64,000 nt of DNA, taken from Geothrix paludis. GTDB taxonomy: Bacteria; Acidobacteriota; Holophagae; Holophagales; Holophagaceae. Both the position numbers and the translations under genes were made by a program. Below the pieces are notes generated by a model. The model had not been told where the DNA came from and did not search any database. It saw nothing but the letters and a program-made list of their open reading frames with translations. The stretch lies in the NCBI RefSeq assembly GCF_022808815.1, contig NZ_JAKZLC010000003.1, positions 62,001-126,000 of the forward strand, in the 5' to 3' direction. Of this stretch, positions 9,205 to 20,338 are shown piece after piece (the stretch's first letter is position 1; the number at the start of each line of letters is the position of its first letter).

Positions 9205-10866
9205 ATGGCCATCGTAACCGAGCAAATCGCCACCAAGACCCCGCTCACCAAAGAAGAACGCATGGTGATCGTCGCCTCGTCCGTGGGGACGGTGTTCGAG
9301 TGGTACGACTTCTACCTCTACGCCACGCTGGCGCCGTTCTTCGCCCACCTGTTCTTCCCCAAGGGGAATGACACGGCCGCCCTGCTGTCCGCCTTCGCGG
9401 CCTACGCGGCGGGCTTCCTGGTCCGACCCTTCGGCGCCCTGGTGTTCGGCCGCATCGGCGACCTCATCGGCCGCAAGTACACGTTCCTCGTGACCATCAT
9501 GGTCATGGGCCTCTCCACCTTCGGCGTGGGCCTCCTGCCCACCTTCGAGACCGTGGGCTGGCTGGCGCCCATCATCATGGTGACGCTGCGCCTCCTGCAG
9601 GGCCTGGCCCTCGGCGGTGAGTACGGCGGCGCCGCGACCTACGTGGCGGAGCACTCCGCCCACGACCGCCGCGGCTACAACACGAGCTGGATCCAGACCA
9701 CGGCCACCGTGGGCTTCTTCCTCTGCCTCGGCATCATCATGGCCTGCCGCGGCGGCATGACGAAGGAAGCCTTCGCCGTCTGGGGCTGGCGCATCCCCTT
9801 CCTGGTGTCCATCATCCTGCTCGGTGTGTCCGTCTGGATCCGCCTGAAGCTGCACGAGTCGCCGATCTTCACCAAGATGAAGGCCGAGGGCAAGACCTCC
9901 AAGGCCCCCCTCAGCGACAGCTTCCTGAAGTACCCCAACAACAAGTACGCGCTGCTCGCCCTCCTCGGCGCCACCGCGGGCCAGGGCGTGGTGTGGTACA
10001 CCGGCCAGTTCTACGCGCTCTTCTTCATGCAGATCACGCTGAAGCTGGACTACCAGACCACCTACATGCTCATCGGCGCCTCCCTGCTGCTGGGCACGCC
10101 CTTCTTCATCTTCTTCGGCTGGCTGTCGGACAAGATCGGCCGCCTGAAGATCATCCTGGCGGGCTGCCTCATCGCCGCCGTCACCTTCTTCCCCCTGTTC
10201 AAGCAGCTGACCCACTATGTGAACCCGGCCCTGGAGACCTTCCAGAACAGCACCGTGATCACGGTGGCCGGCAATCCCAAGGACGAGACCTTCAACCTCT
10301 TCGTCGGCCCCTGGAGCAAGTTCACGGAGCTGGACCGCGTGAACGACTTCTTCGGCAAGCAGGGCCTCAACTTCACCAAGGTGGCGCCCGAGGCCGGCAA
10401 GATGGTGGTCGCCACCATCCAGGGCCGGAACGCCGCCACGGGCCAGGTCACCACCACCCGGGTGGAAGGCTGGAGCGCGGCCTCGGAAGGCGCCCTCAAG
10501 AAGGCTCTGAACGACCTCGGCTATCCCAAGGAAGCCGACAAGTCCAAGGTCAACTACCCCATGACCCTCCTGATCCTGTTCGTCTTCCTCATCTACGTGA
10601 CCATGGTCTACGGGCCCATCGCCGCCTTCCTGGTGGAGCTCTTCCCCACGAACATCCGCTACACCTCCATGTCGCTGCCCTACCACATCGGCAACGGCTG
10701 GTTCGGCGGCATGCTGCCCCTCATCGCGACGGCCATCGTGGCGCTGAAGGGCAACATCTACTTCGGGCTTTGGTATCCCGTCGTCGTGGCCCTCATGACC
10801 GTGGTGATCGGGGCCCTCTTCCTGAAGGAGACCAAGGACCGCGACATCACCACCTACCAGCATTGA
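9205..10866 (+). CDS. MFS transporter, metabolite:H+ symporter (MHS) family
   Basis: Inner-membrane secondary transporter of 553 residues. The MHS hallmarks are present: GTVFEWYDFYLYA at the first membrane helix, RPFGALVFGRIGDLIGRK in the loop after helix 2, and RLLQGLALGGEYGGAA. Family members carry proline/betaine, citrate, alpha-ketoglutarate, shikimate or short-chain acids. About 113 extra residues (about 337-449), hydrophilic and without membrane helices, sit between two C-terminal helices, giving a protein longer than the usual 430-460. AAGGAGGCAACACGAC precedes the ATG. Its neighbour acs suggests a short-chain monocarboxylate such as acetate as substrate; this is inference. Confidence 0.88.
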   Translation: MAIVTEQIATKTPLTKEERMVIVASSVGTVFEWYDFYLYATLAPFFAHLFFPKGNDTAALLSAFAAYAAGFLVRPFGALVFGRIGDLIGRKYTFLVTIMVMGLSTFGVGLLPTFETVGWLAPIIMVTLRLLQGLALGGEYGGAATYVAEHSAHDRRGYNTSWIQTTATVGFFLCLGIIMACRGGMTKEAFAVWGWRIPFLVSIILLGVSVWIRLKLHESPIFTKMKAEGKTSKAPLSDSFLKYPNNKYALLALLGATAGQGVVWYTGQFYALFFMQITLKLDYQTTYMLIGASLLLGTPFFIFFGWLSDKIGRLKIILAGCLIAAVTFFPLFKQLTHYVNPALETFQNSTVITVAGNPKDETFNLFVGPWSKFTELDRVNDFFGKQGLNFTKVAPEAGKMVVATIQGRNAATGQVTTTRVEGWSAASEGALKKALNDLGYPKEADKSKVNYPMTLLILFVFLIYVTMVYGPIAAFLVELFPTNIRYTSMSLPYHIGNGWFGGMLPLIATAIVALKGNIYFGLWYPVVVALMTVVIGALFLKETKDRDITTYQH

Positions 10867-10871
10867 TCAGA

Positions 10872-10936
10872 CTTCCCGGCGGCCGGGCCGCCGGGAAGGC
10901 AGAAGGGGTCGGGCGGAGGGGACTTCGCCCGACCCC
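10872..10936 (+). terminator. Two tandem hairpins after the MHS transporter gene
   Basis: First hairpin: perfect 11-bp stem 10872-10882 with 10888-10898, loop of 5. Second: perfect 11-bp stem 10905-10915 with 10926-10936, loop of 10. Neither has a T-run. They start 6 bases after the transporter stop and separate it from acs. Confidence 0.65.
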
Positions 10937-11151
10937 ACCTCTTGGGTTCTGGGCACCGGACTGGAGGCTCTACCCGAGGTAACGAGTGCTGGACAAGGGC
11001 CGGGGCGGGTCGGAGAATGATCGCCTCCTCCCCCCTTCCAATGTCTTTCACAGCCTGACGGACCTGCGTGGAGATCCAGGCCTCCACCGGCATCCACACG
11101 CTCCTCCGCCATTTCCCGCCTTCATTTCACCCTCTGGCACGGAGCCGACCC

Positions 11152-13098
<1,947 letters not shown>

Positions 13099-13099
13099 T

Positions 13100-13140
13100 C
13101 CGGGGGTCCCGCGCTGCGCGCACACCCCCGGGCCCCCGCG
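13100..13140. repeat. Dispersed CCGGGGGT...ACCCCCGG intergenic element, copy 1
   Basis: Starts one base after the acs stop. An 8-bp stem (13100-13107 with 13124-13131) encloses GC-rich DNA, followed by GCCCCCGCG. A near copy occurs at 47558-47608. Both copies share GCTGCGCGCACACCCCCGG and both lie directly after a stop codon, between convergent genes. Confidence 0.75.
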
Positions 13141-13171
13141 AAGAAGCCCGGCAGAGCCGGGCTTCTTCTTT
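13140..13171. terminator. Rho-independent terminator between acs and the convergent phosphorylase gene
   Basis: Perfect 13-bp stem (13140-13152 with 13156-13168) and a three-base loop, followed by TTT on the plus strand and flanked by AAGAAG, so it can act in both directions. Confidence 0.88.
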
Positions 13172-13201
13172 CCCGTAACAGTGGGGCTGGTGTTCAGGCC
13201 A

Positions 13202-14017
13202 CTACAGCGGCAGATCCCTCACGAACGCCCGCACCAGGGCCTCGAAGCGGCCCGCGGCGGCGGCGCCGGCCTCGAGCACTTCCTGGTGGGTGAGGGGCTG
13301 GGGCAGGATGCCGGCGGCCATGTTGCAGAGGCAGGAGATTCCGGCCACGCGCATGCCTTCGTGCCGGGCCACGATGGCCTCGGGCACGGTGCTCATGCCC
13401 ACGGCGTCGGCGCCCATCACCCGGAAGGCCCGGATCTCGGCGGGGGTCTCGTAGCTGGGGCCCGTCAGGCCCAGGTAGACGCCTTCGCGGAGCGTTTGGC
13501 CCAGCCGCGCGGCGCAGGCAGCGAGGTGGGCCCGGAAGGTCGGGTCGTAGACCGCCGTCATGTCCGGGAAGCGGGGGCCGGGCGCCACGTTGGGGCCGAT
13601 GAGGGGGTTGGTGCCGAAGAGGTTGATGTGGTCCGTGAGGGCCATCAGCTCGCCCACGCCGAAAGCGGGGTTGAGGGCCCCTGCGGCGTTGGTGAGCAGG
13701 ACGGCCTTCGCGCCGAGGCGCCCGTAGAGGCGCATGGGCGTGACGACGAGGGGCATGGGATGGCCCTCGTAGAAGTGGAAGCGCCCCGCCTGGAGGACGA
13801 TCTTCCGGCCCTCGAACTCGCAGAAGACCAGCTTGCCGCCGTGGCCAGCCACGGTGGGGGCCGGGAAGCCCGGAAGGTCCGTGAAGGGGACGGCCACGCC
13901 GGCCTTCGCTTCGGGGCTTTCCGCCAGGGCGCCCAGGCCCGAGCCCAGGACGATGGCGAGATCCGGGACGAAGGGTGCCCGGGCCTGCAGGGCCTGGAGG
14001 GCGGAAGCGGCGGTCAT
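13202..14017 (-). CDS. Purine-nucleoside phosphorylase
   Basis: Phosphorolyses purine nucleosides to base and ribose-1-phosphate. The 271-residue protein belongs to the trimeric PNP / MTA phosphorylase superfamily. It has the phosphate-binding VLGSGLG (23-29), GRFHFYEGHP, the TNAAGALN motif, GLTGPSYETPAE and VGMSTVPEAIVARH; these favour class I PNP over MTAP. The ATG at 14017 has AGGAG five bases upstream. The reading frame is open far upstream, but that part overlaps the lipoprotein gene in another frame and is not coding. Confidence 0.93.
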   Translation of the reverse strand: MTAASALQALQARAPFVPDLAIVLGSGLGALAESPEAKAGVAVPFTDLPGFPAPTVAGHGGKLVFCEFEGRKIVLQAGRFHFYEGHPMPLVVTPMRLYGRLGAKAVLLTNAAGALNPAFGVGELMALTDHINLFGTNPLIGPNVAPGPRFPDMTAVYDPTFRAHLAACAARLGQTLREGVYLGLTGPSYETPAEIRAFRVMGADAVGMSTVPEAIVARHEGMRVAGISCLCNMAAGILPQPLTHQEVLEAGAAAAGRFEALVRAFVRDLPL

Positions 14018-14037
14018 GGCGTCTCCTGGGCGGAGGA

Positions 14038-15969
14038 CTAGAGGCTGGGCGTGAAGCTCACGGTCACGATCACGTCGGGCTGGATGGCGCCCGGGCTCTT
14101 CAGCCGCACCCGCACCGGATGGTAGGCCGGAGGGGTCCGGTAGGCGGGGAGGGTGAGCGCCTCCGTGGTGCCGCCGGCGCCGGTGAAGGCGAAGCTCCGG
14201 TCGATGTAAGGCAGGTCCAGATCCACCTCGCTGCCGGCCGCCAGGGCCGGGGAGATGCTCACGCCGACCACGTAGCGCCGGTCGGCGCTGAGGTTGAAGC
14301 CGCTGTAGAACACTTCGCCTTCGGACTGGTTCGGATAGCTGCCCGCCACCTGGACGGCCTTGGCCATGCTGAGGGTGAAGGGGGCCAGCGGGGTGGTGAG
14401 CGCGTTGGGATCCGTGCCCCAATCCACCACGAAGGAGGCCAAGGGCCCGGTGGTGGGCCGCGGCCAGGGCATGCCGAAGGGTGTCGTGAGGGCGCCCAGG
14501 GTCGAATCTGTGAAGATCGTCGCGAGATCGACCGGTTCGGCCGAGGTCTTGGACTCCTTGAGCCGGGCGACCTGGGAGTAGATGTTGAGCGGTTCCGAAT
14601 CCCGGAGCCCGTCGGAGTTCGTCCTGTTGGGGGACAGGAACAGCCTGGCCGCGGCCAGGGGATCGATCTTGGCCCAATCGGTGGGCGTCCCCGGGCTGGC
14701 GAGGCTGTTGGCCTTGAGGATGATCTGCCAGGCCAGGGCGCGGAGGGCCGGGGCGGCGTAGGGCGTGAGCTGGGCGGAGGTCAGCCCGCTCATGTCCCGG
14801 ATGTCGACGACGGGGGCGGCCAGGCCGGTGCCCTGGGTGTCCGCCAGGTAGGGGGACTTCAGGACATTGGCGGCCATGGCCCCGGCCAGGCCCTCGATGC
14901 GCGCCATGTCCGGGCTCAGGTCCGCGAGGGCCGCGCCGACGGGGAACAGGGGGGCCCGGGGGATGGAGAAGGTCCGGCCGGATCCGCTGGCATAGAGGGC
15001 GCCACGCGCGATCAGGGGCAGAATGACGCCTTCGTCCCACGCATCGTCGTTGGTCGGGCCGCCCTGGATGGATCCGAAATAATGGAAGGTCTGGCGGAGG
15101 TAGTCGTAGGACAGGGGGTAGACGGACTGGTCGAATTCCACGAAGGAGCCGCGGGGCTCCGACACGCCCGGGGCATAGTGGAGGTCAAGGACGCCGCCCG
15201 GGGTGGCGGTCCCGAAGGCGGTCCGGTAGCTGGCGATGGTGTCGCCGATGGCGAGGACGCGGCTGCCGGTGCCCGTGGTCCTGCCGGACAGGCTGGTCTC
15301 AAGGACGGGGCTGGCCCCTTCGGGGGACATGAGGTAGCCGGAAATCAGGGTCGGATCGACCAGCCACCAGGCGTCCGAGAGCCCGACCGTGAAGTTGACG
15401 ACGCTGTTTCCGGCCGGGAGGGCCGAAGGCGTCGGGTCTCCCGAAGGGGCGGTGCCGTCCACGGCCTTGCGCATCGCGTAGCGGAGGCGGGTGGCCTGGG
15501 GGATGGTGCTGTTGATGCCGGCCGGGTCTCCGATCAGGTTCACCGGGGTTCCGCCCCCGTCGAAGGTGCTCAGGAGCTCGACCATCAGGGGCTTGTCCTT
15601 GAGGACCGTCACGCTGTAGGCCCCGTTGGCGTCGGTGTAGGTCGAATCGTCCTTGGAGGAGACCTGGACCCAGGAGGTGGACTTGGTCACCCCATCGGGG
15701 TTGACCTGGTCCCAGCGCTGGTAGACCCGGATCTTGACGTACCGGGCGGGCAGAGACTTGAGGTTCGTCGCCACGGTGCTGTCCACCAGTCCCGTGGGCA
15801 CGCCATTGGCGTCCGTGGCGAGGGGCACGCGGGTGTAGGTGACGGTGCCCGAGACGGTGATCTTGGTGGCGGCGACACTGTCCCCGCCCTTCTTCCCTCC
15901 GCAGGCCAGCGCCGAGGCCAGAAGCACGACGGCCCCCAGGGCCCGAAGGGTAGCTCGGTACAACGGCAT
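14038..15969 (-). CDS. Putative lipoprotein of unknown function
   Basis: A 643-residue protein with an N-terminal hydrophobic segment and a lipobox-like ALAC ending at C23, followed by GGKKGG, consistent with a lipoprotein. Residues about 38-140 look like a beta-rich carboxypeptidase-regulatory or Ig-like region (TYTDANGAYSVTVLKD). The rest is not recognised. The ATG at 15969 is preferred over a GTG at 15975 because GAGGTGG is then at proper spacing. It lies 20 bases upstream of the phosphorylase gene. Predicted location is the outer membrane or periplasm; function unknown. Confidence 0.75.
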   Translation of the reverse strand: MPLYRATLRALGAVVLLASALACGGKKGGDSVAATKITVSGTVTYTRVPLATDANGVPTGLVDSTVATNLKSLPARYVKIRVYQRWDQVNPDGVTKSTSWVQVSSKDDSTYTDANGAYSVTVLKDKPLMVELLSTFDGGGTPVNLIGDPAGINSTIPQATRLRYAMRKAVDGTAPSGDPTPSALPAGNSVVNFTVGLSDAWWLVDPTLISGYLMSPEGASPVLETSLSGRTTGTGSRVLAIGDTIASYRTAFGTATPGGVLDLHYAPGVSEPRGSFVEFDQSVYPLSYDYLRQTFHYFGSIQGGPTNDDAWDEGVILPLIARGALYASGSGRTFSIPRAPLFPVGAALADLSPDMARIEGLAGAMAANVLKSPYLADTQGTGLAAPVVDIRDMSGLTSAQLTPYAAPALRALAWQIILKANSLASPGTPTDWAKIDPLAAARLFLSPNRTNSDGLRDSEPLNIYSQVARLKESKTSAEPVDLATIFTDSTLGALTTPFGMPWPRPTTGPLASFVVDWGTDPNALTTPLAPFTLSMAKAVQVAGSYPNQSEGEVFYSGFNLSADRRYVVGVSISPALAAGSEVDLDLPYIDRSFAFTGAGGTTEALTLPAYRTPPAYHPVRVRLKSPGAIQPDVIVTVSFTPSL

Positions 15970-16114
15970 GACCACCTCAGAACGGCGAAAGGATCAAGTC
16001 TAGCATGGCGCCCGCGGCCGGTCCCGCGCCGGGACACGGTGGGGCGCTTCCTTCCAGTGCCGCGGGTGGCGCGGAGGTTCAGCGTGCCTGGACCTCCCTG
16101 ATGGGAGTCGCGGA

Positions 16115-17182
16115 TCAGCGCCTGGCGCCGGTCCCCAGCAGGGCGTTCTGGGCGGCCAGTTCGGCGGAGATCTCTTCCTCGTCGTTGAGGACCGGCAGGG
16201 GATTCTGCTGAACCCCGTCGATCTTGAGCTCGAAGTGGAGGTGGGGACCCGTGGCGTTGCCCGTGCGGCCCACTTCGGCGATCTTCTGGCCCCGGCGGAC
16301 GATGTCGCCCTCATGGACCAGGTTCAGCTGATGGTGGGCGTAGAGGGTGGCCACACCGTTCCCGTGGTCCACCACCACGAAGTTGCCGTACTGCTTGTGC
16401 TTCCCGGCCATCACCACCTGCCCGTCCAGGGCCGCGAACACGGCCGTGCCGGCGGGGGCGTTGAGGTCGATGCCGCGGTGCCGGCCCTTGTAGCGGATCC
16501 GCTTCTTGCGCTGGTTCTTCACCCGCACCGTCTTGGTGCGCATCCGGGGGCCCCAGGCGGAGCTGATGGTCCGGGTCTCCACGGGCCAGAGCAGGTCGAG
16601 ATGGCCCGGGTCGGCCGGCGTGAAGGTGGGCAGCAGGGCGTTCAGCTCGGCTTCGCTGACGGGCGGCATGACGGGCTGCATCCGGGCCAGGAGCTGGGAG
16701 GGATTGTCCGGGGGCAAGTGCGCCTCGAGGTGGCCGGAGGTCCCGCCGGTCCGGGCTTCGGGAGCCACGGCGCGGACCTGGTAGGGCAGCAGGCGCTCCA
16801 GGTGGGGCATGGGCGCCGGGGGCACGACGGCGGGCGCGGGCAGGGCGGCGAGGGCGGGCCGGGGCACGGCCGGGAGAGGCTGGACGGCGGATTCTTCCGC
16901 CTCCGGCGCCGCGGCCCGGGTCTCGGCCTTGGACGCGCGCACCTTCAGCTTCATGCCCAGGGACAGCTTGGACAGCTTCCGTCCGGGGTTCAGGGCGGTC
17001 AGGTCGGCCAGGCTCATGCCATGGGCGCGGGCGATCGCGGCAGCGGTCTCGCCTTTGCGCACGATGTGGACGGCGCCATCATCGGCGGGCCTGGACGAGG
17101 TCTTCTTGGAGGTCCGCTTCGGAGCGGCCTGGAGGCCGAGGCTGAGGGACGCGAGAACGAGGGTCAAGACGGCAAGACGCAT
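16115..17182 (-). CDS. LysM domain M23 family metallopeptidase
   Basis: Secreted peptidoglycan endopeptidase candidate, 355 residues. Residues 1-20 form a signal peptide ending in LQA. A LysM repeat spans about 38-81 (HIVRKGETAAAIARAHGMS) and binds glycan. A Pro/Ala-rich linker follows, then an M23 domain (about 220-330) with GRHRGIDL giving the HxxxD ligand pair, and GPHLHFEL giving the HxH ligand pair, so the active site is complete. The ATG at 17182 has GGGAG upstream and gives the signal peptide; a longer frame to 17317 would bury it. Confidence 0.92.
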   Translation of the reverse strand: MRLAVLTLVLASLSLGLQAAPKRTSKKTSSRPADDGAVHIVRKGETAAAIARAHGMSLADLTALNPGRKLSKLSLGMKLKVRASKAETRAAAPEAEESAVQPLPAVPRPALAALPAPAVVPPAPMPHLERLLPYQVRAVAPEARTGGTSGHLEAHLPPDNPSQLLARMQPVMPPVSEAELNALLPTFTPADPGHLDLLWPVETRTISSAWGPRMRTKTVRVKNQRKKRIRYKGRHRGIDLNAPAGTAVFAALDGQVVMAGKHKQYGNFVVVDHGNGVATLYAHHQLNLVHEGDIVRRGQKIAEVGRTGNATGPHLHFELKIDGVQQNPLPVLNDEEEISAELAAQNALLGTGARR

Positions 17183-17342
17183 GAATAAACTCCCGGCTGG
17201 AACGGAAAAGCCTGCTTCGCTAGGCCTCCTTGGGGGGGTCGTGACCCCGGTCGACGATGGAATAAGGAACAGTCCAGTCCCCAATCCTACCGGGGTCCTG
17301 GAACCTTGCATATGCAAATGTTTTCCAACTGGCGTGGCGGGC

Positions 17343-17843
17343 TCAGGGCGCCCAGGGGCACCCTTCCCAGGGCAGGGTCACGGTGCCCCGTCGACCCCCT
17401 TCTTTGCGGAGGAGACGGGCCGGCCCGATGGCCATGCCGTGGCTCACGGCCTTGAGCATGTCGTAGAGCACCAGCAGGCCCACGGTCACCCCGGCCAGGG
17501 CCTCCATCTCGATGCCCGTGCGCCCCTCGCAGCTCACGGCCACCCGGAGCCAGGCCCGTCGGGTGGCGGGATCCCAGTGGTGGACGACATCCACGGCCTC
17601 GATGGCCAGGGGGTGGGCAAGGGGAATCAGGTCCGAGGCGCGCTTCACGCCTCCCACCGCCCCGATCCGCGCCACGGACCAGGGATCGCCCTTGGGGCCG
17701 CCGCCCTTCGAGAGGGCCTCGGCGGCGGGGGCGTCCAGCTCCAGGTAGCCCGCGGCCACGGCGATGCGCCGGGTCACGGCCTTGGCGGAGACGTCCACCA
17801 TCTTGGGGCGGCCTTCGGGATCGAGGTGCGTCAGCTCGGCCAT
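17343..17843 (-). CDS. moaC: Cyclic pyranopterin monophosphate synthase MoaC
   Basis: Second step of molybdenum cofactor biosynthesis, making cPMP from the MoaA product. The 166-residue product matches family length. Conserved blocks: MVDVSAK, KGDPWSVARI, KRASDLIPLAHPL, the TGIEMEALAG segment and LYDMLKAVS, which holds the catalytic Asp and Lys. GGAG lies five bases before the ATG at 17843. No other moa gene is in the window. Confidence 0.96.
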   Translation of the reverse strand: MAELTHLDPEGRPKMVDVSAKAVTRRIAVAAGYLELDAPAAEALSKGGGPKGDPWSVARIGAVGGVKRASDLIPLAHPLAIEAVDVVHHWDPATRRAWLRVAVSCEGRTGIEMEALAGVTVGLLVLYDMLKAVSHGMAIGPARLLRKEGGRRGTVTLPWEGCPWAP

Positions 17844-17942
17844 GAGGTCTCCGAAGTGGGGGCTTTCAGCAGGCTCGGCCTGGTGAAAGCCTGGGGGTCC
17901 GGGGGGACATCGCGAGCGCGGCGAGCAGGCGGTCCCCCCGGA

Positions 17943-18590
17943 TCATAGATAGGCCAGGAGGATGTCCCGCAGGGCCGCCGTGTCCGGGGCGTAGGCCCGG
18001 GGGCCGCAGGCGGCCAGGGCCTCCTGGGAGTAGAAGCCGTGGCCCACGGCCACGCTGGGCACCCCGGCGTCCCGGGCCATGTCCAGGTCGAAGGGGGTGT
18101 CGCCCACCATGAGGATCTCCTCCGGGGCCAGGCCGGTCAGGGCCTGCATCTTCTCCAGGCTCTCGGGGTGGGGCTTCCCGTGCGTGACCTCGTCGGGGGT
18201 GATGATGGGGTCGAAGTAGGCCTCCCAGCCCCAGCGGGCCATCTGGCGCAACAGGGGGACCCGGCGCTTGGAGGTGGCCACCGCCATGCGCTGGCCGCGC
18301 CCCCGCAGCTCCTCGAGCAGCTCCGGGATGCCGTCGAAGGGCTGCATCAGGTGCTCGTGGTCCGCATGGCCGAAGCTCCGGTAGGCCTTGAGCACCGTGT
18401 CGTAGTCCAGGCCCAGGGGGCCGAAGGTGTTCCGGATGCCCGCCTCCACGGGCAGGCCCACGTACTTGAGCCACTCGCCCATGACCGAGCGCGGCTGGCC
18501 CAGGGCGTCCAGGGCGTGGGCCATGCCCGCCTCGATGAGGGGGCGGCTGTCCACCAGCGTGCCGTCGAAGTCCCAGGCGATGAGTTTCAA
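17943..18590 (-). CDS. HAD family hydrolase, phosphoglycolate phosphatase-like
   Basis: 215-residue haloacid dehalogenase phosphatase. Motif I is DFDGTLVDS (8-16), motif II the VATSKRR segment and motif IV VGDTPFDLDMA. The cap insertion after motif I is of the alpha-helical subclass I type, as in Gph, PpaX and beta-phosphoglucomutase. The start is TTG at 18590, with GGAGG five bases upstream; no ATG lies in a suitable place. Phosphoglycolate is a likely substrate but is not proven by the sequence. Confidence 0.87.
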   Translation of the reverse strand: MKLIAWDFDGTLVDSRPLIEAGMAHALDALGQPRSVMGEWLKYVGLPVEAGIRNTFGPLGLDYDTVLKAYRSFGHADHEHLMQPFDGIPELLEELRGRGQRMAVATSKRRVPLLRQMARWGWEAYFDPIITPDEVTHGKPHPESLEKMQALTGLAPEEILMVGDTPFDLDMARDAGVPSVAVGHGFYSQEALAACGPRAYAPDTAALRDILLAYL

Positions 18591-18626
18591 AGAGGCCTCC
18601 AGCCCTCCATCATCGCATCCTCCAGC

Positions 18627-20231
18627 CTAGGCCTGCGCGGCGGAGGGCAGGTGCAGCGCCCGGATGAAGGTGGCCTCCGTGGCCTGCTGGAGCTCGGCGA
18701 CCACCGCGGGCGGCACCGGCGAGTCGACGGAGAGCACCACCATGGCCTCGCCCTTCTTCTCGCGGCGGCCCAGGTTCATGAAGGCGATGTTGACGTCATG
18801 CTGGCCCAGCACGGTGCCGATCTTGCCGATCATGCCCGGGCGGTCCAGGTAGCTCAGGAGGAGCATGTGCTCCTCGGGCATGAAGTCCATGGCGTAGTCC
18901 CGCAGGCGGACGATGCGGGGGGTGCCCTCGAAGAGGGTGCCCGACAGCACGCGGGTCTTCCCGCTGCCTTCCAGCGTGAGGGTGACCAGGTTGGAGAAGG
19001 CGCCCCCTTCGGTGGACTTCCGCTCCTCCACCACCAGGCCCATGCGCTCGGCCACCAGGTTGGCGTTGACCATGTTCACGGGCTGGTCCGTGGCCCGGCC
19101 CAGCAGGGCGGCCAGGCCGCTCACGGTGAGGGGCGAGCAGTCGTGGTGGGCGATGGCGCCGGCGAAGCCGAAGGTGACGCGGTCCAGGCTGCCCTTCACC
19201 AGCTGGAGGCCGAACTCGCTGAGCACGGCCATGAGCTTGAAGTAGGGCCGCATCTGGTCCATGACCGCCGGATCGAAGCGGGGCAGGTTCACGGCATTCT
19301 CCAGGGGGGCGCGATCCAGGTAGCTGAGGATCTCCCGGGACACGTCGATGGCCACGTTCACCTGGGCCTCCTGGGTGTTGGCGCCCAGGTGGGGGGTGAC
19401 CACCACCCGCTCGTGGCCGATGAGGCGCTTGAGCACGTCGGTCTTGGGCGGTTCCTCGGACCAGACGTCCACAGCCGCCAGGGCCACCTTGCCGGAATCC
19501 AGGGCCGCCAGCAGGGCGGGCTCGTCCAAGATGCCGCCCCGGGCCACGTTGAGCAGGATGACGCCCGCCTTCATCAGGGCCAGCTGCTCCGGGCCGATCA
19601 TGCCGCGGGTCTCGTCGTTCAGGGGGGTGTGCACCGTGAGGATGTCGCAGGTGCGGCAGAGCTCGTCCAGGTCCGTGAGGCGCACGCCCAGGTCCTGGGC
19701 CCGCTTGGCGCTGATGTAGGGATCGCAGCCCAGCACCTCGCACTCGAAGGCCTTGAGCCGCGTGGCCACGCGGCCGCCCACCTTGCCGAGGCCGATGACG
19801 CCGGCGGTCTTGCCCTTCAGCTCCACGCCCGTGAACTTCGCCCGCTTCCACTCCCCGGCCTTGAGGCTGGCGTCCGCGGCCGGAACGTGCCGGCAGGCCG
19901 AGAGCAGCAGGGCCAGGGTGTGCTCGGCGGCGCTGTTGGTGTTGCCGAAGGGCGCGTTCACCACGATGACGCCCTTGGAGCTGGCGTAGTCCACGTCCAC
20001 GTTGTCGATGCCCACGCCGGCCCGGGCCACGATCTTCAGGTTCGTGGCGGCGTCCAGCAGGGCCTTGTCCACCGTGGTGCCGCTGCGGGTGATGATGGCG
20101 TCGTAGCCGCCGATGCAGGCGTGCAGCTCCTCCGTGGACAGTCCCAGCTTCACGTCGAGGGTCACGCGCGGGTCGCGCTGGAGCAGGGCTAGGCCTTCGC
20201 CGGTCACCTCGTCGGTCACGATGATCTTCAT
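18627..20231 (-). CDS. serA: D-3-phosphoglycerate dehydrogenase
   Basis: First step of serine synthesis from 3-phosphoglycerate, NAD-dependent. The 534-residue product is the long SerA type. It has a catalytic domain with the nucleotide-binding GLGKVG, the catalytic arginine in VARGGILDEP and the histidine in TPHLGANTQEAQ. An intervening (ASB) domain spans about 320-450, and a C-terminal ACT domain (about 455-530, SYLDRPGMIGKIG) allows serine feedback. The HAD gene lies 36 bases downstream on the same strand. Confidence 0.96.
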   Translation of the reverse strand: MKIIVTDEVTGEGLALLQRDPRVTLDVKLGLSTEELHACIGGYDAIITRSGTTVDKALLDAATNLKIVARAGVGIDNVDVDYASSKGVIVVNAPFGNTNSAAEHTLALLLSACRHVPAADASLKAGEWKRAKFTGVELKGKTAGVIGLGKVGGRVATRLKAFECEVLGCDPYISAKRAQDLGVRLTDLDELCRTCDILTVHTPLNDETRGMIGPEQLALMKAGVILLNVARGGILDEPALLAALDSGKVALAAVDVWSEEPPKTDVLKRLIGHERVVVTPHLGANTQEAQVNVAIDVSREILSYLDRAPLENAVNLPRFDPAVMDQMRPYFKLMAVLSEFGLQLVKGSLDRVTFGFAGAIAHHDCSPLTVSGLAALLGRATDQPVNMVNANLVAERMGLVVEERKSTEGGAFSNLVTLTLEGSGKTRVLSGTLFEGTPRIVRLRDYAMDFMPEEHMLLLSYLDRPGMIGKIGTVLGQHDVNIAFMNLGRREKKGEAMVVLSVDSPVPPAVVAELQQATEATFIRALHLPSAAQA

Positions 20232-20338
20232 GGAGCCCCCGGTCGGATCCTGATGCAGCGCCGCATTGGGAATTCACCAGGGTACCGGCGAAAGGCTTTC
20301 AAGACAAGGATTCGGGCGCTACTCCGGGTAGGAGATGG

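Noticed and set aside
14018-15040. Upstream in-frame extension of the phosphorylase gene to 612 codons
   Set aside because: It overlaps the lipoprotein gene on the same strand in another frame; the phosphorylase homology and ribosome-binding site start at 14017.
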